Shown: positions 35,544 to 43,406 of the stretch, in pieces
How the letters are laid out: each line of letters starts with the position of its first letter
Numbering within the stretch: the first letter of the stretch is position 1
Assembly (NCBI GenBank): GCA_036499395.1
Contig: DASYDW010000100.1
Span: forward strand, 62,001-126,000
Direction: 5' to 3'
DNA from: Pirellulales bacterium
GTDB taxonomy: Bacteria; Planctomycetota; Planctomycetia; Pirellulales; JACPPG01
DNA: 64,000 nt
Translations under genes and position numbers: made by a program
Notes under the pieces: model-generated
Told to the model about the DNA's origin: nothing
Databases searched by the model: none
Seen by the model: the letters and a program-made list of their open reading frames with translations, nothing else

Positions 35544-36836
35544 TCACACCGAGGGCAGCGTCCAGGGCGCGCGATATTCGCGCCCGAGCAGCGCATCGGC
35601 ATCTTTATCCGCCGGAGCGAATTTCCAAGTCACGGCATCCCAGGCCAGCTTGCGGCCGAGACGCTGTGAAATGTTGCCGATGTGGCACAGCGAGGTGCTG
35701 ATGTGCCCCACTTCGATGTCCGCCGCGAGTTGTGCATCGCCGCGGATCGCGTCGAGCCAGTTGCGCTGATGTTGCGGCTCGTAGCCGGAATCACCGTCGA
35801 AGCCCGATTGTTTGGCTTCTTTCGGACGGTGGATCCACCACGTGCGGCCATCGGTTGTGACAACTCCATCGGCGCCGTGGAATTCGACGCCGAACGCCGA
35901 ATCGTTCATGCCGTAGGGGCTCCAAGTGCGATGCTCCCAGACCAAAGTCAGGCCGGGAAACTCGTAGCACACCACTTGTGTGTCAGGTGTGACCTGGTCG
36001 TCGTCGAAGAACTGCTTTGCCCCGCTCGAGACGACCGACAACGGCATGTCGACCCCCAAACCCCAGCGGGCGATATCAAGGCCATGTACCCCGTTATTTC
36101 CTAATTCGCCGGTACCGTAATCCCAGAACCAGTGCCAGCGATAATGGAAATGGTTGCGATTAAAGGAACGAGCCGGGGCCGGTCCGAGCCACAGGTCGTA
36201 GTCGACCCCGGGTGGCGTCGCTTCGTCGGCGGCGTGACCGATATTTTCACGGCGCGAGGTAATCCAACTGCGCGCGAAATGGAGTTTGCCGACGCCCCCG
36301 GAAGAAAGAAAATCGACCATCGCCTTCATCGAGGCGCTCGAGCGGCGCTGCGTATCGACCTGGACCTGCCGATTGTGCTTCCGTGCCGCGGCCACCATAC
36401 GCTGCCCCTCGATGACGTTGTGCGAGGCCGGCTTTTCGACCAGGACATGTTTACCGGCGGCGCAGGCGTGAATCGTGGCCAGGGCATGCCAATGGTCGGG
36501 CGTGGCGATCGCCACGCCATCGACCGCGGGATCATCCAGCATCCGGCGAAAATCCGCGATGGCCTTCGGAGCATGCTGCTGGCTCTTGGCAACGTTGTCG
36601 CTGGTTGGACCGATCGTGGCTTCGTCGACGTCGCACAGATAAGCAATCGCCACGTCCGGCTGCGCGGCCAGAACCCCGGCCAACGCTCGACCCCGGCCGT
36701 TCAGCCCCATGACTCCGAGCGTGAATTTCTCATTGGGACTGCGGGCGGCGCGGAGCGCGACGGGCGAAATTGCTGTGGCGGCCAAGGCTGCCGAGCTAGT
36801 TGCCAGAAACTTGCGGCGATTCATGGATGCGTCCAT
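35544..36836 (-). CDS. Gfo/Idh/MocA-family oxidoreductase with Tat signal
   Basis: A 430-residue exported oxidoreductase. The Tat signal is MNRRKFLATSSAALAATAIS. The Rossmann loop is LGVMGLNGRGRALAG, and the catalytic lysine motif is HVLVEKPASHN. The C-terminal half has GTGELGNNGVHGLDIARWGL with the family His, and MLWLGPAPARSFNRNHFHYR-type aromatic stretches. It ends in a segment unique to this planctomycete subgroup (GHISTSLCHIGNISQRLGRK). The start is placed at ATG 36836, 9 bases after GGAG; ATG 36824 is the next Met and may also serve. It probably oxidises a sugar derivative in the periplasm; the substrate cannot be predicted. Confidence 0.92.
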   Translation of the reverse strand: MDASMNRRKFLATSSAALAATAISPVALRAARSPNEKFTLGVMGLNGRGRALAGVLAAQPDVAIAYLCDVDEATIGPTSDNVAKSQQHAPKAIADFRRMLDDPAVDGVAIATPDHWHALATIHACAAGKHVLVEKPASHNVIEGQRMVAAARKHNRQVQVDTQRRSSASMKAMVDFLSSGGVGKLHFARSWITSRRENIGHAADEATPPGVDYDLWLGPAPARSFNRNHFHYRWHWFWDYGTGELGNNGVHGLDIARWGLGVDMPLSVVSSGAKQFFDDDQVTPDTQVVCYEFPGLTLVWEHRTWSPYGMNDSAFGVEFHGADGVVTTDGRTWWIHRPKEAKQSGFDGDSGYEPQHQRNWLDAIRGDAQLAADIEVGHISTSLCHIGNISQRLGRKLAWDAVTWKFAPADKDADALLGREYRAPWTLPSV

Positions 36837-36905
36837 TGGTTTCCGCTCCACAGTGAGTTTCGTTTTGTGCCGCCGGAACGCTGATCGGCGTTGGAATCCG
36901 AGCGA

Positions 36906-36943
36906 TTCGCAGCTCGACAACTATTTCGCAGCTCGACAACTAT
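36906..36943. repeat. Perfect 19-bp tandem duplication
   Basis: TTCGCAGCTCGACAACTAT occurs twice without a gap (36906-36924 and 36925-36943). The second copy runs into TATAATG, so TATAAT occupies 36941-36946, a perfect -10 hexamer for the plus strand. The repeat lies between the Tat oxidoreductase gene (minus) and the membrane protein gene (plus). Confidence 0.9.
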
Positions 36944-36946
36944 AAT
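36941..36946 (+). promoter_or_regulatory. Candidate -10 element upstream of the membrane protein gene
   Basis: TATAAT at the end of the 19-bp tandem repeat is a perfect -10 hexamer, 110 bases before ATG 37056. No -35 hexamer sits at 16-18 bases; a partial one (TCGACA, 36914-36919) is 21 bases away. Use is uncertain. Confidence 0.4.
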
Positions 36947-37055
36947 GACACACACGCCGTGAAGCAGCGAGGTTTGTAGTTTCTGGCGTTCGCCGACCTC
37001 ATCACTACGGTATCATCGTAGCGGGACGATTCACGATTTTCGAGAAATCATCGGA

Positions 37056-37754
37056 ATGGTTTGGTTCGCGATCTTGGGGGCGGCCGTAGCCGTATTTGTC
37101 CTTACGGGCAATCCGTTTATCGCCTGCCTCTTGCCGTTTTTGACGGCTGGGCGGAGTGCCGTAGAATCGGCATTCTGGCTTCGTGCCTATGATCCCGACC
37201 GCGCGCGAGGCCGCACCTGCTTCTGGTTCTACCTGGCGGTCGCGGGTTGGCGGGCGGCTACGTACGCGCTGCTGAACGTACTTGTGTTTCTCCTCGTCGA
37301 GAAGATCTTTGCCGTCGGCCCGGGAATCGAAACGATTGGGCAGACGATGATCACCCTACTAATTGGTTTAGGCGCCTCAACCATCTTAGGCATCGTCGGT
37401 ATTAGTTGCGCAGTGCATCGCCATGTGCGGGTGTTTGTGCTCCCAGCGATTTGCAAAGAATCGGGTTCGGAATTCTCACGAATCGCCGAAGCAGTCGCTG
37501 GCTACGGAGGCTTTAATCATGCGATTTTTGTGCTCGCCAGTTCCTTGTTTGTCCCGATTCTTGTTTTGGGCGGTGCCCTGAGTATCGCCGGAATCAATGT
37601 CGAGAATCCGAGGCAGACCGATGCCCCACTTGCCATGGTGGGGCTCGGGATCATTGCGCTGGGGCCGGTTGCGGCCATTCCTGCCCTCATTTGGCTATCG
37701 CACCGAAGCGTTGCTCGAACTCCGGCGGATTGCTGGGCGCGATACGAATCCTAA
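37056..37754 (+). CDS. Multi-pass membrane protein of unknown function
   Basis: A 232-residue integral membrane protein with about five hydrophobic segments: VWFAILGAAVAVFVLTGN, CFWFYLAVAGWRAATYALLN-VLVFLLVEKIF, IGQTMITLLIGLGASTILGI, GYGGFNHAIFVLASSLFVPI and MVGLGIIALGPVAAIPALIW. Short charged loops (AYDPDRARGRTC, HRHVRVFVLPAICKES) separate them. No transporter or enzyme signature is recognised. ATG 37056 follows CATCGGA closely; the ribosome site is weak. Single gene between two unrelated units. Confidence 0.8.
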   Translation: MVWFAILGAAVAVFVLTGNPFIACLLPFLTAGRSAVESAFWLRAYDPDRARGRTCFWFYLAVAGWRAATYALLNVLVFLLVEKIFAVGPGIETIGQTMITLLIGLGASTILGIVGISCAVHRHVRVFVLPAICKESGSEFSRIAEAVAGYGGFNHAIFVLASSLFVPILVLGGALSIAGINVENPRQTDAPLAMVGLGIIALGPVAAIPALIWLSHRSVARTPADCWARYES

Positions 37755-37792
37755 CTCGGCGCGAGACGGTAGGGCTGGTCACTAGAAGCTAT

Positions 37793-38632
37793 CTAGATGC
37801 CGACACGGCAGTGGTCGAGCAGCTTGTCGGCGGTCGTGATGTAGCTGGTGTAGAACGGGCCAAACTCGGCGTAACGGGCGCTCGCCTCGTCGAATCGCAT
37901 CGTGTAGACGATTTCCTTGAGGAACTCGGGCCGGCGGGCCCAGAGGGTGACGCCCCATTCCCAATCGTCGAGCCCGACCGAGACCGTGATCAACTGCGTC
38001 ACGCGGCCGCCGAACTTCATGCCGCTGCGAGCGTGCTCGGACATCAATCGGCTGCGCTCGGCGAAATCGAGTAGGAACCAATTTTCGCCAACCTTGCGCT
38101 TTTTGTTCATCGGATAGAAGCAGGTGTTGGGCCAGGGGGGCAATTCGGGTGTCAGTCGCTGGCGGCGCATCATCTCTTCACGCGATTCGTACGCCTTCAG
38201 TTTCGCTTTGTAGGCCGGACCGTTGGGGTCTTCTCCCTCTTTGACCAAACGCTCACCATATTGCTCGACCGAGGGGACGTATTCCGAGACTTCGGTCATC
38301 GAGACAAACGAGTACGTCGGCACGATCGCCGGACCGAGGCGGCTGGCCAGCAGGCGTTCGTGCAAGCCATCGACCACCAACGGATTGGGATCGAGCACCA
38401 TCAGGGCGAAATCGGCCTTGTGTCCTGACACGATCGAGGTTTGCAACCGCGCAGGCCCGCCGGCAACTTCGGGATTCAATAAGGCGGCGATTTCTTCGCG
38501 CCCGGTCCGCACAGCGTCGGGCGACAGCGCGGCAAGCACGCCGCGATCGAACCGATAAAAAAGATGACTGCAGTGCCAACCCTCGCTGGGCTGGAGCGAA
38601 ACTTCCGAGCTTTCGGTAGGGGCATGACTCAT
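37793..38632 (-). CDS. hemQ: Coproheme decarboxylase / HemQ-family (chlorite-dismutase-like)
   Basis: HemQ removes two propionates from coprohaem III with peroxide to make haem b, completing the coproporphyrin-dependent pathway. The 279-residue protein has the chlorite-dismutase-superfamily fold motifs: YPMNKKRKVGENWFLL (173-188) containing the conserved Lys/Arg loop, and RSRLMSEHARSG with the proximal His200. The segment VTQLITVSVGLDDWEWGVTL also matches. Residues 20-110 form the first ferredoxin-like half. It is cytoplasmic (no signal peptide). Chlorite dismutases proper need a distal Arg, which I cannot place here, so HemQ is preferred. The 3' end nearly touches the convergent gene at 37754. 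Confidence 0.92.
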   Translation of the reverse strand: MSHAPTESSEVSLQPSEGWHCSHLFYRFDRGVLAALSPDAVRTGREEIAALLNPEVAGGPARLQTSIVSGHKADFALMVLDPNPLVVDGLHERLLASRLGPAIVPTYSFVSMTEVSEYVPSVEQYGERLVKEGEDPNGPAYKAKLKAYESREEMMRRQRLTPELPPWPNTCFYPMNKKRKVGENWFLLDFAERSRLMSEHARSGMKFGGRVTQLITVSVGLDDWEWGVTLWARRPEFLKEIVYTMRFDEASARYAEFGPFYTSYITTADKLLDHCRVGI

Positions 38633-38726
38633 GCGATGAATGATCCTTGAACGCGAGGGGCAGTTGTCTAACGGGCAGAAAACCGGAAGGGAGGGTGTAC
38701 AGATCGGGTGCGAGCAGTTTTGCCGG

Positions 38727-38767
38727 CCAAATTCTGCCTGCCAGGGAATCTTTCCGACAGAATTTGG
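38727..38767. repeat. 10-bp perfect inverted repeat between hemQ and the next gene
   Basis: CCAAATTCTG (38727-38736) and CAGAATTTGG (38758-38767) are perfect complements separated by 21 bases. The pair lies directly beyond the stop of the gene ending at 38769 and upstream of hemQ. It may be a terminator-type hairpin without a T run, or an operator for hemQ. Confidence 0.6.
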
Positions 38768-38768
38768 T

Positions 38769-39251
38769 TTACATCAACGATCCGGACTGTGGATCGATTC
38801 CGACGCCGCCGGTTAATTCGACCAACGCTTCGAGCACTAACAAGAGCGTGCTGGGGTCGAGCATCTCGTCGGCTTCTTCCCCTGCGTCGTTGCCGATCAT
38901 TTGCTCGAAGTGCATGACATCGAATCGCGCGTCACACTTTGGTAGTAGGGCCAGTTTGGCCGGCTCGACACCTTCACCAGGACGTAACTCCTCGACGAGC
39001 GAGGCCACCTGATCCTGCACATCTTCGCCTGCCAGGTAGCTGATATCGAGCGCGGCGAAATCGTCGGGTGAGAACAGCGTGAGCGATTCAAAGGTGTCGC
39101 CTTCGCCGGCCTGCATATCGGCCAGTTGATAGTGGCTGCCTAGTTCGCGCAGTGTCGCTTCGACTTTGGCGAGTGTGGGACGCTTCGCCGAGCGGAAAAG
39201 CACGAAGTAAGTTTCGCGCCACTGGAAGTTTTCGGTATCGAACATCGTCAT
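38769..39251 (-). CDS. Conserved-looking acidic protein of unknown function
   Basis: A 160-residue cytoplasmic protein (no signal). It begins MTMFDTENFQWRETYFVLFR and contains KRPTLAKVEATLRELGSHYQ, an alpha/beta arrangement that could be a ferredoxin-like fold. The middle is strongly acidic (VQDQVASLVEELRPGEGVEP). A segment CDARFDVMHFEQMIGNDAGE near the end has Cys, His and acidic residues but no known metal motif. I do not recognise a family. It lies downstream of the small gene 39401-39634 on the same strand and upstream of hemQ, so all three could be cotranscribed. Confidence 0.85.
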   Translation of the reverse strand: MTMFDTENFQWRETYFVLFRSAKRPTLAKVEATLRELGSHYQLADMQAGEGDTFESLTLFSPDDFAALDISYLAGEDVQDQVASLVEELRPGEGVEPAKLALLPKCDARFDVMHFEQMIGNDAGEEADEMLDPSTLLLVLEALVELTGGVGIDPQSGSLM

Positions 39252-39400
39252 CGCAACATCCTTAGCGCGGCAAACTTACGAGCCAGCGGTTCGGTGTGGT
39301 CTCCCACGTTGCGAGAACGGACGCGGTCTGAGAAGCTGCCGAATCGTGTGATTTCATACGCCAGTTCCCACCGCGTCCTGAGTCGCCAGTCCGCCGGAAG

Positions 39401-39634
39401 TTACTCCCAATTATCGCCGGGGCCTGCCGGGCCGCCGGCCCATTCTTCCAGGGCCTTGAGCAGCGCGTCGCGCTCCTCCATGTTGGCCCATACGACCTCG
39501 CCTTGCTCCAGGCGAATCTCGTAATCCCCTTCGCATTGGCAGTCATCTTCGCCACAAAAGTGCGGGGTCGCGGCAACCCAGATAACGCGGTAAAGGGGGA
39601 CGTGCTTGTCGTCGATCAGGCAAAAAACGGACAT
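39401..39634 (-). CDS. Small Cys-containing protein of unknown function
   Basis: A 77-residue product starting MSVFCLIDDKHVPLYRVIWV. It has one compact Cys cluster, FCGEDDCQCEGDYEIRLEQG, giving C-x4-C-x-C, which could bind a metal. The C-terminus EERDALLKALEEWAGG is a predicted helix. ATG 39634 is used since the preceding Shine-Dalgarno-like GGAGG (about 19 bases away) fits poorly; an earlier in-frame start at 39703 is possible but less likely. No family is recognised. Confidence 0.7.
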   Translation of the reverse strand: MSVFCLIDDKHVPLYRVIWVAATPHFCGEDDCQCEGDYEIRLEQGEVVWANMEERDALLKALEEWAGGPAGPGDNWE

Positions 39635-39768
39635 TGTTATGGCTTTCTGCCAACCTCCCATGCCCAGGCAAAATTCGGCTCGTTCCGGTACACCGCGGCA
39701 CATCCGTGGCTTCGTCGGCCCCTCAATCGGCGGTCAAAGTGCGATTTCTGATATCGCGGACCATTGTG

Positions 39769-40599
39769 TCACAGGCTCTTGGATTTTGACAGGGCCCCCA
39801 GCTCGGCGCTACGCCGCGTGGCGGCCTCGACCGCGGCAATCATGGCAGCCCGCGCGCCGGCCGATTCCAACGCTGCCAGGCCTGCGATCGTCGTGCCGCC
39901 GGGACTAGCGACGGCGTCCTTGAGGACACCCGGATGATCACCGGTGGCCAGCACCATTTCAGCGGCGCCGCGAACTGTTTGGGCGGCCAGGGCCAGCGCG
40001 ATATCGCGCGGCAAACCGACTTTCACGCCGCCGTCGCTCAATGCTTCGATCAAGACGTAGACGAATGCCGGGCCCGATCCGGACAGGCCCGTTACGGCAT
40101 CTAGCAAGGACTCTTCAACCTGGTGAGCGGTACCGACCGCGCCGAGCAACCTGCCGACCAGATGCGCATCGTCGGCCGTCGCATTGGGTCCAAGGCAGTA
40201 GCCACTGGCACCAGCGCCGACAAGACAGGGAGTATTCGGCATAACGCGCACGAGCCTTGGCGCATTCCCGAGCCCCGCCGCGAGCGCCGCAAGCGGCACT
40301 CCGGCCGCAATCGAGATGACCAGATGGTCGCGTTTTGCCGCGCCGTGCAACTCCGCCATGACAGGCGTCATTTGCTGCGGCTTAATCGCCAGAAAAATAA
40401 CGTCGGAATTGGCGAGTACGTCCAGGTTACTGGCAACAAAGCGACAGCCGGTGTCGGCGGTGAACCGTTCGCCGGCGGCTGCATAGGGATCGCTTGCTAC
40501 GATCCGATCCACAGAGGCTAGCTTCGCCCGGACGAAACCTCGAGCGAGCGCCGTTGCCATTCGGCCAGCGCCGATGAAACCAAACCGAGGATTCGTCAT
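39769..40599 (-). CDS. proC: Pyrroline-5-carboxylate reductase
   Basis: ProC reduces pyrroline-5-carboxylate to proline with NAD(P)H, the last step of proline synthesis. The 276-residue product has the Rossmann start RFGFIGAGRMATALARGFVR, VIFLAIKPQQM, VRVMPNTPCLVGAGASGY and the C-terminal dimer/active-site region TGLSGSGPAFVYVLIEALSD, GGVKVGLPRDIALALAAQTV. Length and motif order are normal. It is a single gene on the minus strand; the 380-base gap beyond its start likely holds its promoter. Confidence 0.97.
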   Translation of the reverse strand: MTNPRFGFIGAGRMATALARGFVRAKLASVDRIVASDPYAAAGERFTADTGCRFVASNLDVLANSDVIFLAIKPQQMTPVMAELHGAAKRDHLVISIAAGVPLAALAAGLGNAPRLVRVMPNTPCLVGAGASGYCLGPNATADDAHLVGRLLGAVGTAHQVEESLLDAVTGLSGSGPAFVYVLIEALSDGGVKVGLPRDIALALAAQTVRGAAEMVLATGDHPGVLKDAVASPGGTTIAGLAALESAGARAAMIAAVEAATRRSAELGALSKSKSL

Positions 40600-40979
40600 A
40601 CGTCGCTCACCGCCCTGACAAGTCTTTGAAATGCGAGCCCCCGGCCATCACTTCCGCCGCGGCCTCACTCCTAGCTAGCATAGGTTGCGTGAAAAATCCG
40701 CGTCGCGAACGAGCCGACGCGAACACCATTTGAAGGCCAATAACACCGGTAAACCTAGCCTTATGCTACGAAAAAGGGGAATCGCGGACAATTGCCACCG
40801 TCGGACACTGTTATCTCTAAGCGGACCGCGACGGATGCGATTTTGAATCGCACAAAGCCACCTGGACCGGCTTGCCCGATTTTGCGACACTCCGTCGCCG
40901 TGTGCGTCCGATTCCCGGGCGCCGCGCATTGGGCAGCCCCGTCTCGATCGTTCCGATCTGTCTGTGGAGATTCAAGGCC
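40600..40979. other. Divergent intergenic region between proC and a lipoprotein gene
   Basis: No gene or strong promoter was recognised. The minus-strand leader of proC and the plus-strand upstream region of the lipoprotein gene share this 380-base gap. Confidence 0.35.
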
Positions 40980-41369
40980 GTGAGTTGGTCTCGATCACTG
41001 TTTGCCGTACCTCTGCTGGGCGCGACATTGGCCGGTTGCCAACCGTTGGCGCCGACAGGTTCGCAGACACTGGCCGGTTCGCGCGATGGTTCCGACCAGA
41101 TCGTGGCACGCGATGACGATTCGTTCACGGGTCGGCTCGAGACGGGCACGCGGCAGTTGACCGAGACCGTGTCGAAGCCGCTCGATCCCACGTATTGGCA
41201 GCAAGAGCGGCAAAAATCTCAGGCGAAGAAGCGGCTCAAGCAGCAGCAGGCGGCTGCGGAAAAGCAGCGCAAGAAGCCGCGATCGGGTTTTATGGCCTGG
41301 ATGTTTCCCGAGCCGAAGCAGCCGCGCACGCTTTCGGAATGGCTGTCGCAGGATCGACCCGACAGTTGA
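40980..41369 (+). CDS. Lipoprotein with a basic coiled-coil tail
   Basis: A 129-residue lipoprotein. The signal is SWSRSLFAVPLLGATLAGC with lipobox LAGC. The middle is polar (GSDQIVARDDDSFTGRLETG), and the C-terminal half is rich in Lys/Arg/Gln (QQERQKSQAKKRLKQQQAAA), likely a coiled coil, ending with MAWMFPEPKQPRTLSEWLSQ. The start is GTG 40980, because the signal peptide begins there and GGAG lies about 10 bases upstream; in-frame ATG 40872 adds 36 residues with no signal. Envelope-located; role unknown. Confidence 0.7.
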   Translation: MSWSRSLFAVPLLGATLAGCQPLAPTGSQTLAGSRDGSDQIVARDDDSFTGRLETGTRQLTETVSKPLDPTYWQQERQKSQAKKRLKQQQAAAEKQRKKPRSGFMAWMFPEPKQPRTLSEWLSQDRPDS

Positions 41370-41545
41370 TTCCGTCTGACGCCTCGCGACGCGCGAGGCA
41401 TCTATCATGCTTACGGCAAGACGCCGTTCGAGGCAGTCTGACTTGATGCAGGCAGTGCCGTGGGATCAAATTGCGTCGGACTCAGTGCCCCTTGCGCAAT
41501 GAGCCCCCACTCTCTCTCGATTTGCGAATGTTCCGGCGTACGACC

Positions 41546-42088
41546 ATGCCTAGCGAACTTGCCGACGAAGCGATCGCGTTGCGCGTTCCATGCCAAGACG
41601 ACGTCGCGGCCATGGTCGAAGCGGTGCGTAGTTCGCTCGACGACTTGATGCGTTGGACCTCGTGGTGCCATGCCGACTACGAGGCCGAGGACGCGGTGAA
41701 GTTTTTGCGCCGCGTCGATAGCGAGCGTTTCGAGGACCGGGCGTACGACTATTTCATCGCCGATGCAACGCAATCCCGGCTACTCGGTGGATGCGGCCTG
41801 TATCACGTCGATCGAACGACCGGATGCGCCAGTCTTGGCTATTGGGTAAGACGAGATGCGGCCGGCCGCGGGCATGCAACCCGGGCCGCTCGGCTGCTAG
41901 TCCGTTTCGGGCTGGTGGATCTCGACCTGACGCGAATCGAAATCCTGGTCGCCACCGAAAACCTGGCCAGCCAACGCGTCGCGGAAAAGATCGGAGCCAC
42001 GCGCGAGGGCGTGCTGCGCAATCGGCTAGTTTTAAAGGGCAGGCCGACGGATGCCGTGGTCTTCTCGTTAATCCCTGCCGACCTGTAG
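41546..42088 (+). CDS. GNAT-family N-acetyltransferase (RimJ/RimL type)
   Basis: A 180-residue acetyl-CoA-dependent acetyltransferase. It shows ALRVPCQDDVAAMVEAVRSS, the middle strand GGCGLYHVDRTTGCASLGYW, motif A VRRDAAGRGHATRAARLLVR (GxGxG/A-like acetyl-CoA loop), and LTRIEILVATENLASQRVAE, KIGATREGVLRN, characteristic of the RimJ/RimL/YdaF group. The target could be a ribosomal protein or a small amine; it cannot be told. ATG 41546 is chosen as the first Met before the domain; ATG 41528 and 41471 are in frame. surE follows 48 bases downstream. Confidence 0.9.
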   Translation: MPSELADEAIALRVPCQDDVAAMVEAVRSSLDDLMRWTSWCHADYEAEDAVKFLRRVDSERFEDRAYDYFIADATQSRLLGGCGLYHVDRTTGCASLGYWVRRDAAGRGHATRAARLLVRFGLVDLDLTRIEILVATENLASQRVAEKIGATREGVLRNRLVLKGRPTDAVVFSLIPADL

Positions 42089-42136
42089 AGGTAAGTACGT
42101 TTGGCCAGCAGAGGGCGTGGCGGGTACGATTGCGGA

Positions 42137-42838
42137 ATGAAGTTCCTGCTAACCAATGACGATGGCATCGAGGCACCCGGCCTGGCGGCACTCGAACAGG
42201 CGATGAACTTGATCGGTGAAAGTATCGTCCTGGCCCCCGATCGGCACCTCTCCGGCTGCGCACATCAGACCACGATGGATCGCGCTTTGACTCTAGCCAG
42301 TTTGGCCCATTCGCGGCATGCGCTGGACGGAACGCCGGTGGATTGCGTAAGACTGGCCCTTGGGCATATTGCGCCCGAAGTCGATTGGGTGATCTCCGGC
42401 ATCAACGAAGGGGCCAATTTGGGGGCCGACATTTATCGCTCAGGGACGGTGGCCGCCGTGCGTGAGGCAGCGCTATTAGGCAAACCGGGAATCGCCTTTT
42501 CCCAGTACCGCCGGCGCGACAGCGCGGCCGACTGGGACCGCGCTGCGCGCTGGACGGCGGATGTGGTTCGGCTGCTCCTGGCGAAGTCCGCCGAAACCGG
42601 CGTCTACTGGAACGTCAACTTTCCCGACCCGCTTTCCCCGCATGTCTCCCCCGAGATTGTTTTCTGCGAGATGGATCCCCATCCACTTCCCGCTGGCTAC
42701 CGCCTTGTCGAAGGTCGCTATCGATACGCCGTTAATTACCACGGTCGACCGCGCTCTCGCGGCCACGACGTCGACGTTTGCTTCGCCGGCGCCATTTCCA
42801 TTACCCGCCTCGCCCTGCCGCCAATCGTGATTGAGTGA
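42137..42838 (+). CDS. surE: 5'/3'-nucleotidase SurE
   Basis: SurE dephosphorylates nucleoside monophosphates and short polyphosphates with a divalent metal. The 233-residue product opens with the metal-binding MKFLLTNDDGIEAPGL (Asp8, Asp9), has VLAPDRHLSGCAHQTT (Ser) and the active-site SGINEGANLGADIYRSGTVA, and DGTPVDCVRLAL. ATG 42137 is fixed by homology; an in-frame ATG 42101 adds 12 unrelated residues. The C-terminus is about 15 residues shorter than E. coli SurE. It converges closely (15 bases) on csrA. Confidence 0.96.
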   Translation: MKFLLTNDDGIEAPGLAALEQAMNLIGESIVLAPDRHLSGCAHQTTMDRALTLASLAHSRHALDGTPVDCVRLALGHIAPEVDWVISGINEGANLGADIYRSGTVAAVREAALLGKPGIAFSQYRRRDSAADWDRAARWTADVVRLLLAKSAETGVYWNVNFPDPLSPHVSPEIVFCEMDPHPLPAGYRLVEGRYRYAVNYHGRPRSRGHDVDVCFAGAISITRLALPPIVIE

Positions 42839-42853
42839 TCGCAGGGCGGGGTG

Positions 42854-43090
42854 CTATTTGGCGGCATGCAGATGGTCGGCCACCATCGGCACAGCACAGT
42901 TGGCAACAGCGATTGCCGATTCCGCGATCGGGGCGTCGTCGAAGAACTCCAACTCGCCTCGGACGATGCGGACGTTTGCCGGGGCTTCGATCCCGACACT
43001 GACGCGACTTCCCACCACTCGATTGACGACGATCGTTATGTTGTCGCCAATCCTGATTCGTTCGCCGGCTTTGCGGCTGAGTACTAGCAT
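42854..43090 (-). CDS. csrA: Carbon storage regulator CsrA
   Basis: CsrA is a dimeric RNA-binding protein that blocks or changes translation of mRNAs with exposed GGA motifs. The 78-residue product begins with the near-invariant MLVLSRKAGERIRIGDNITI and has RVSVGIEAPANVRIVRGEL with the Arg44-type RNA-binding residue. It is longer than E. coli CsrA (61), by a C-terminal AESAIAVANC-type tail. The leader holds two GGA motifs, one overlapping the start codon (43087-43098). A sigma-54-type promoter (43182-43197) lies about 80 bases upstream. Together these suggest a CsrA autoregulated and stress- or nutrient-controlled gene. Confidence 0.96.
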   Translation of the reverse strand: MLVLSRKAGERIRIGDNITIVVNRVVGSRVSVGIEAPANVRIVRGELEFFDDAPIAESAIAVANCAVPMVADHLHAAK

Positions 43091-43098
43091 CCTTGTCT
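43087..43098 (-). promoter_or_regulatory. CsrA-binding-site-like motif over the csrA start codon
   Basis: On the minus strand the sequence is AGACAAGGATGC, which fits the CsrA consensus RUACARGGAUGU at ten of twelve positions. The ATG at its end is the csrA start codon. A second GGA, in TAAGGAGA (43097-43104), also acts as the Shine-Dalgarno. CsrA bound here would block its own translation. Confidence 0.6.
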
Positions 43099-43181
43099 CT
43101 CCTTACGTAACTGGCTTCGTGCAAACTCTGGGTCAAATAAGTGCTTGCGTATCATTTGCCCCTAACGAGAAAGGATAGAAC

Positions 43182-43197
43182 GCAAAGCTGGTGCCAA
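43182..43197 (-). promoter_or_regulatory. Sigma-54-type (-24/-12) promoter for csrA
   Basis: Minus-strand TTGGCACC-AGCT-TTGC matches the consensus TTGGCACG-N4-TTGC in all but one position, with the invariant GG and GC dinucleotides at the right spacing. The start would be near 43170, giving csrA a leader of about 80 bases. Confidence 0.7.
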
Positions 43198-43314
43198 GCC
43201 GGAGCCGGGGGATTGTTTTCTTTGTTCCTTGAGGAAAAATGCCGAGAATTGGGCGATTTGTCCCGCGGGCCTTTCTTTCAGGGCGATCACCCGCCGGGGA
43301 CACGGCTAGAAATC

Positions 43315-43348
43315 AGTCCAAAAATGAGATTTCCGAGTCAAAATGAGA
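43315..43348. repeat. Direct repeats upstream of the sigma-54 promoter, possible activator sites
   Basis: AGTCCAAAAATGAGA (43315-43329) and AGTCAAAATGAGA (43336-43348) repeat with a period of 19 bases between their ATGAGA cores, and TGAGAC recurs at about 43356-43362. They sit about 150 bases upstream of the predicted csrA start, where sigma-54 enhancer-binding proteins usually bind. Confidence 0.5.
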
Positions 43349-43406
43349 CCCTAGACTGAGACTGACAGGGCCCGCGGTCCGGAAATCAGGCCGACGATTT
43401 GGGGAA

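Larger units (their letters stand above)
43091..43406. other. Divergent csrA / Nudix control region
   Basis: This 316-base stretch holds the csrA leader, its sigma-54-type promoter, candidate upstream activator repeats and, at the right end, the promoter of the Nudix gene. It is richer in A/T-tracts than its surroundings. Confidence 0.6.
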
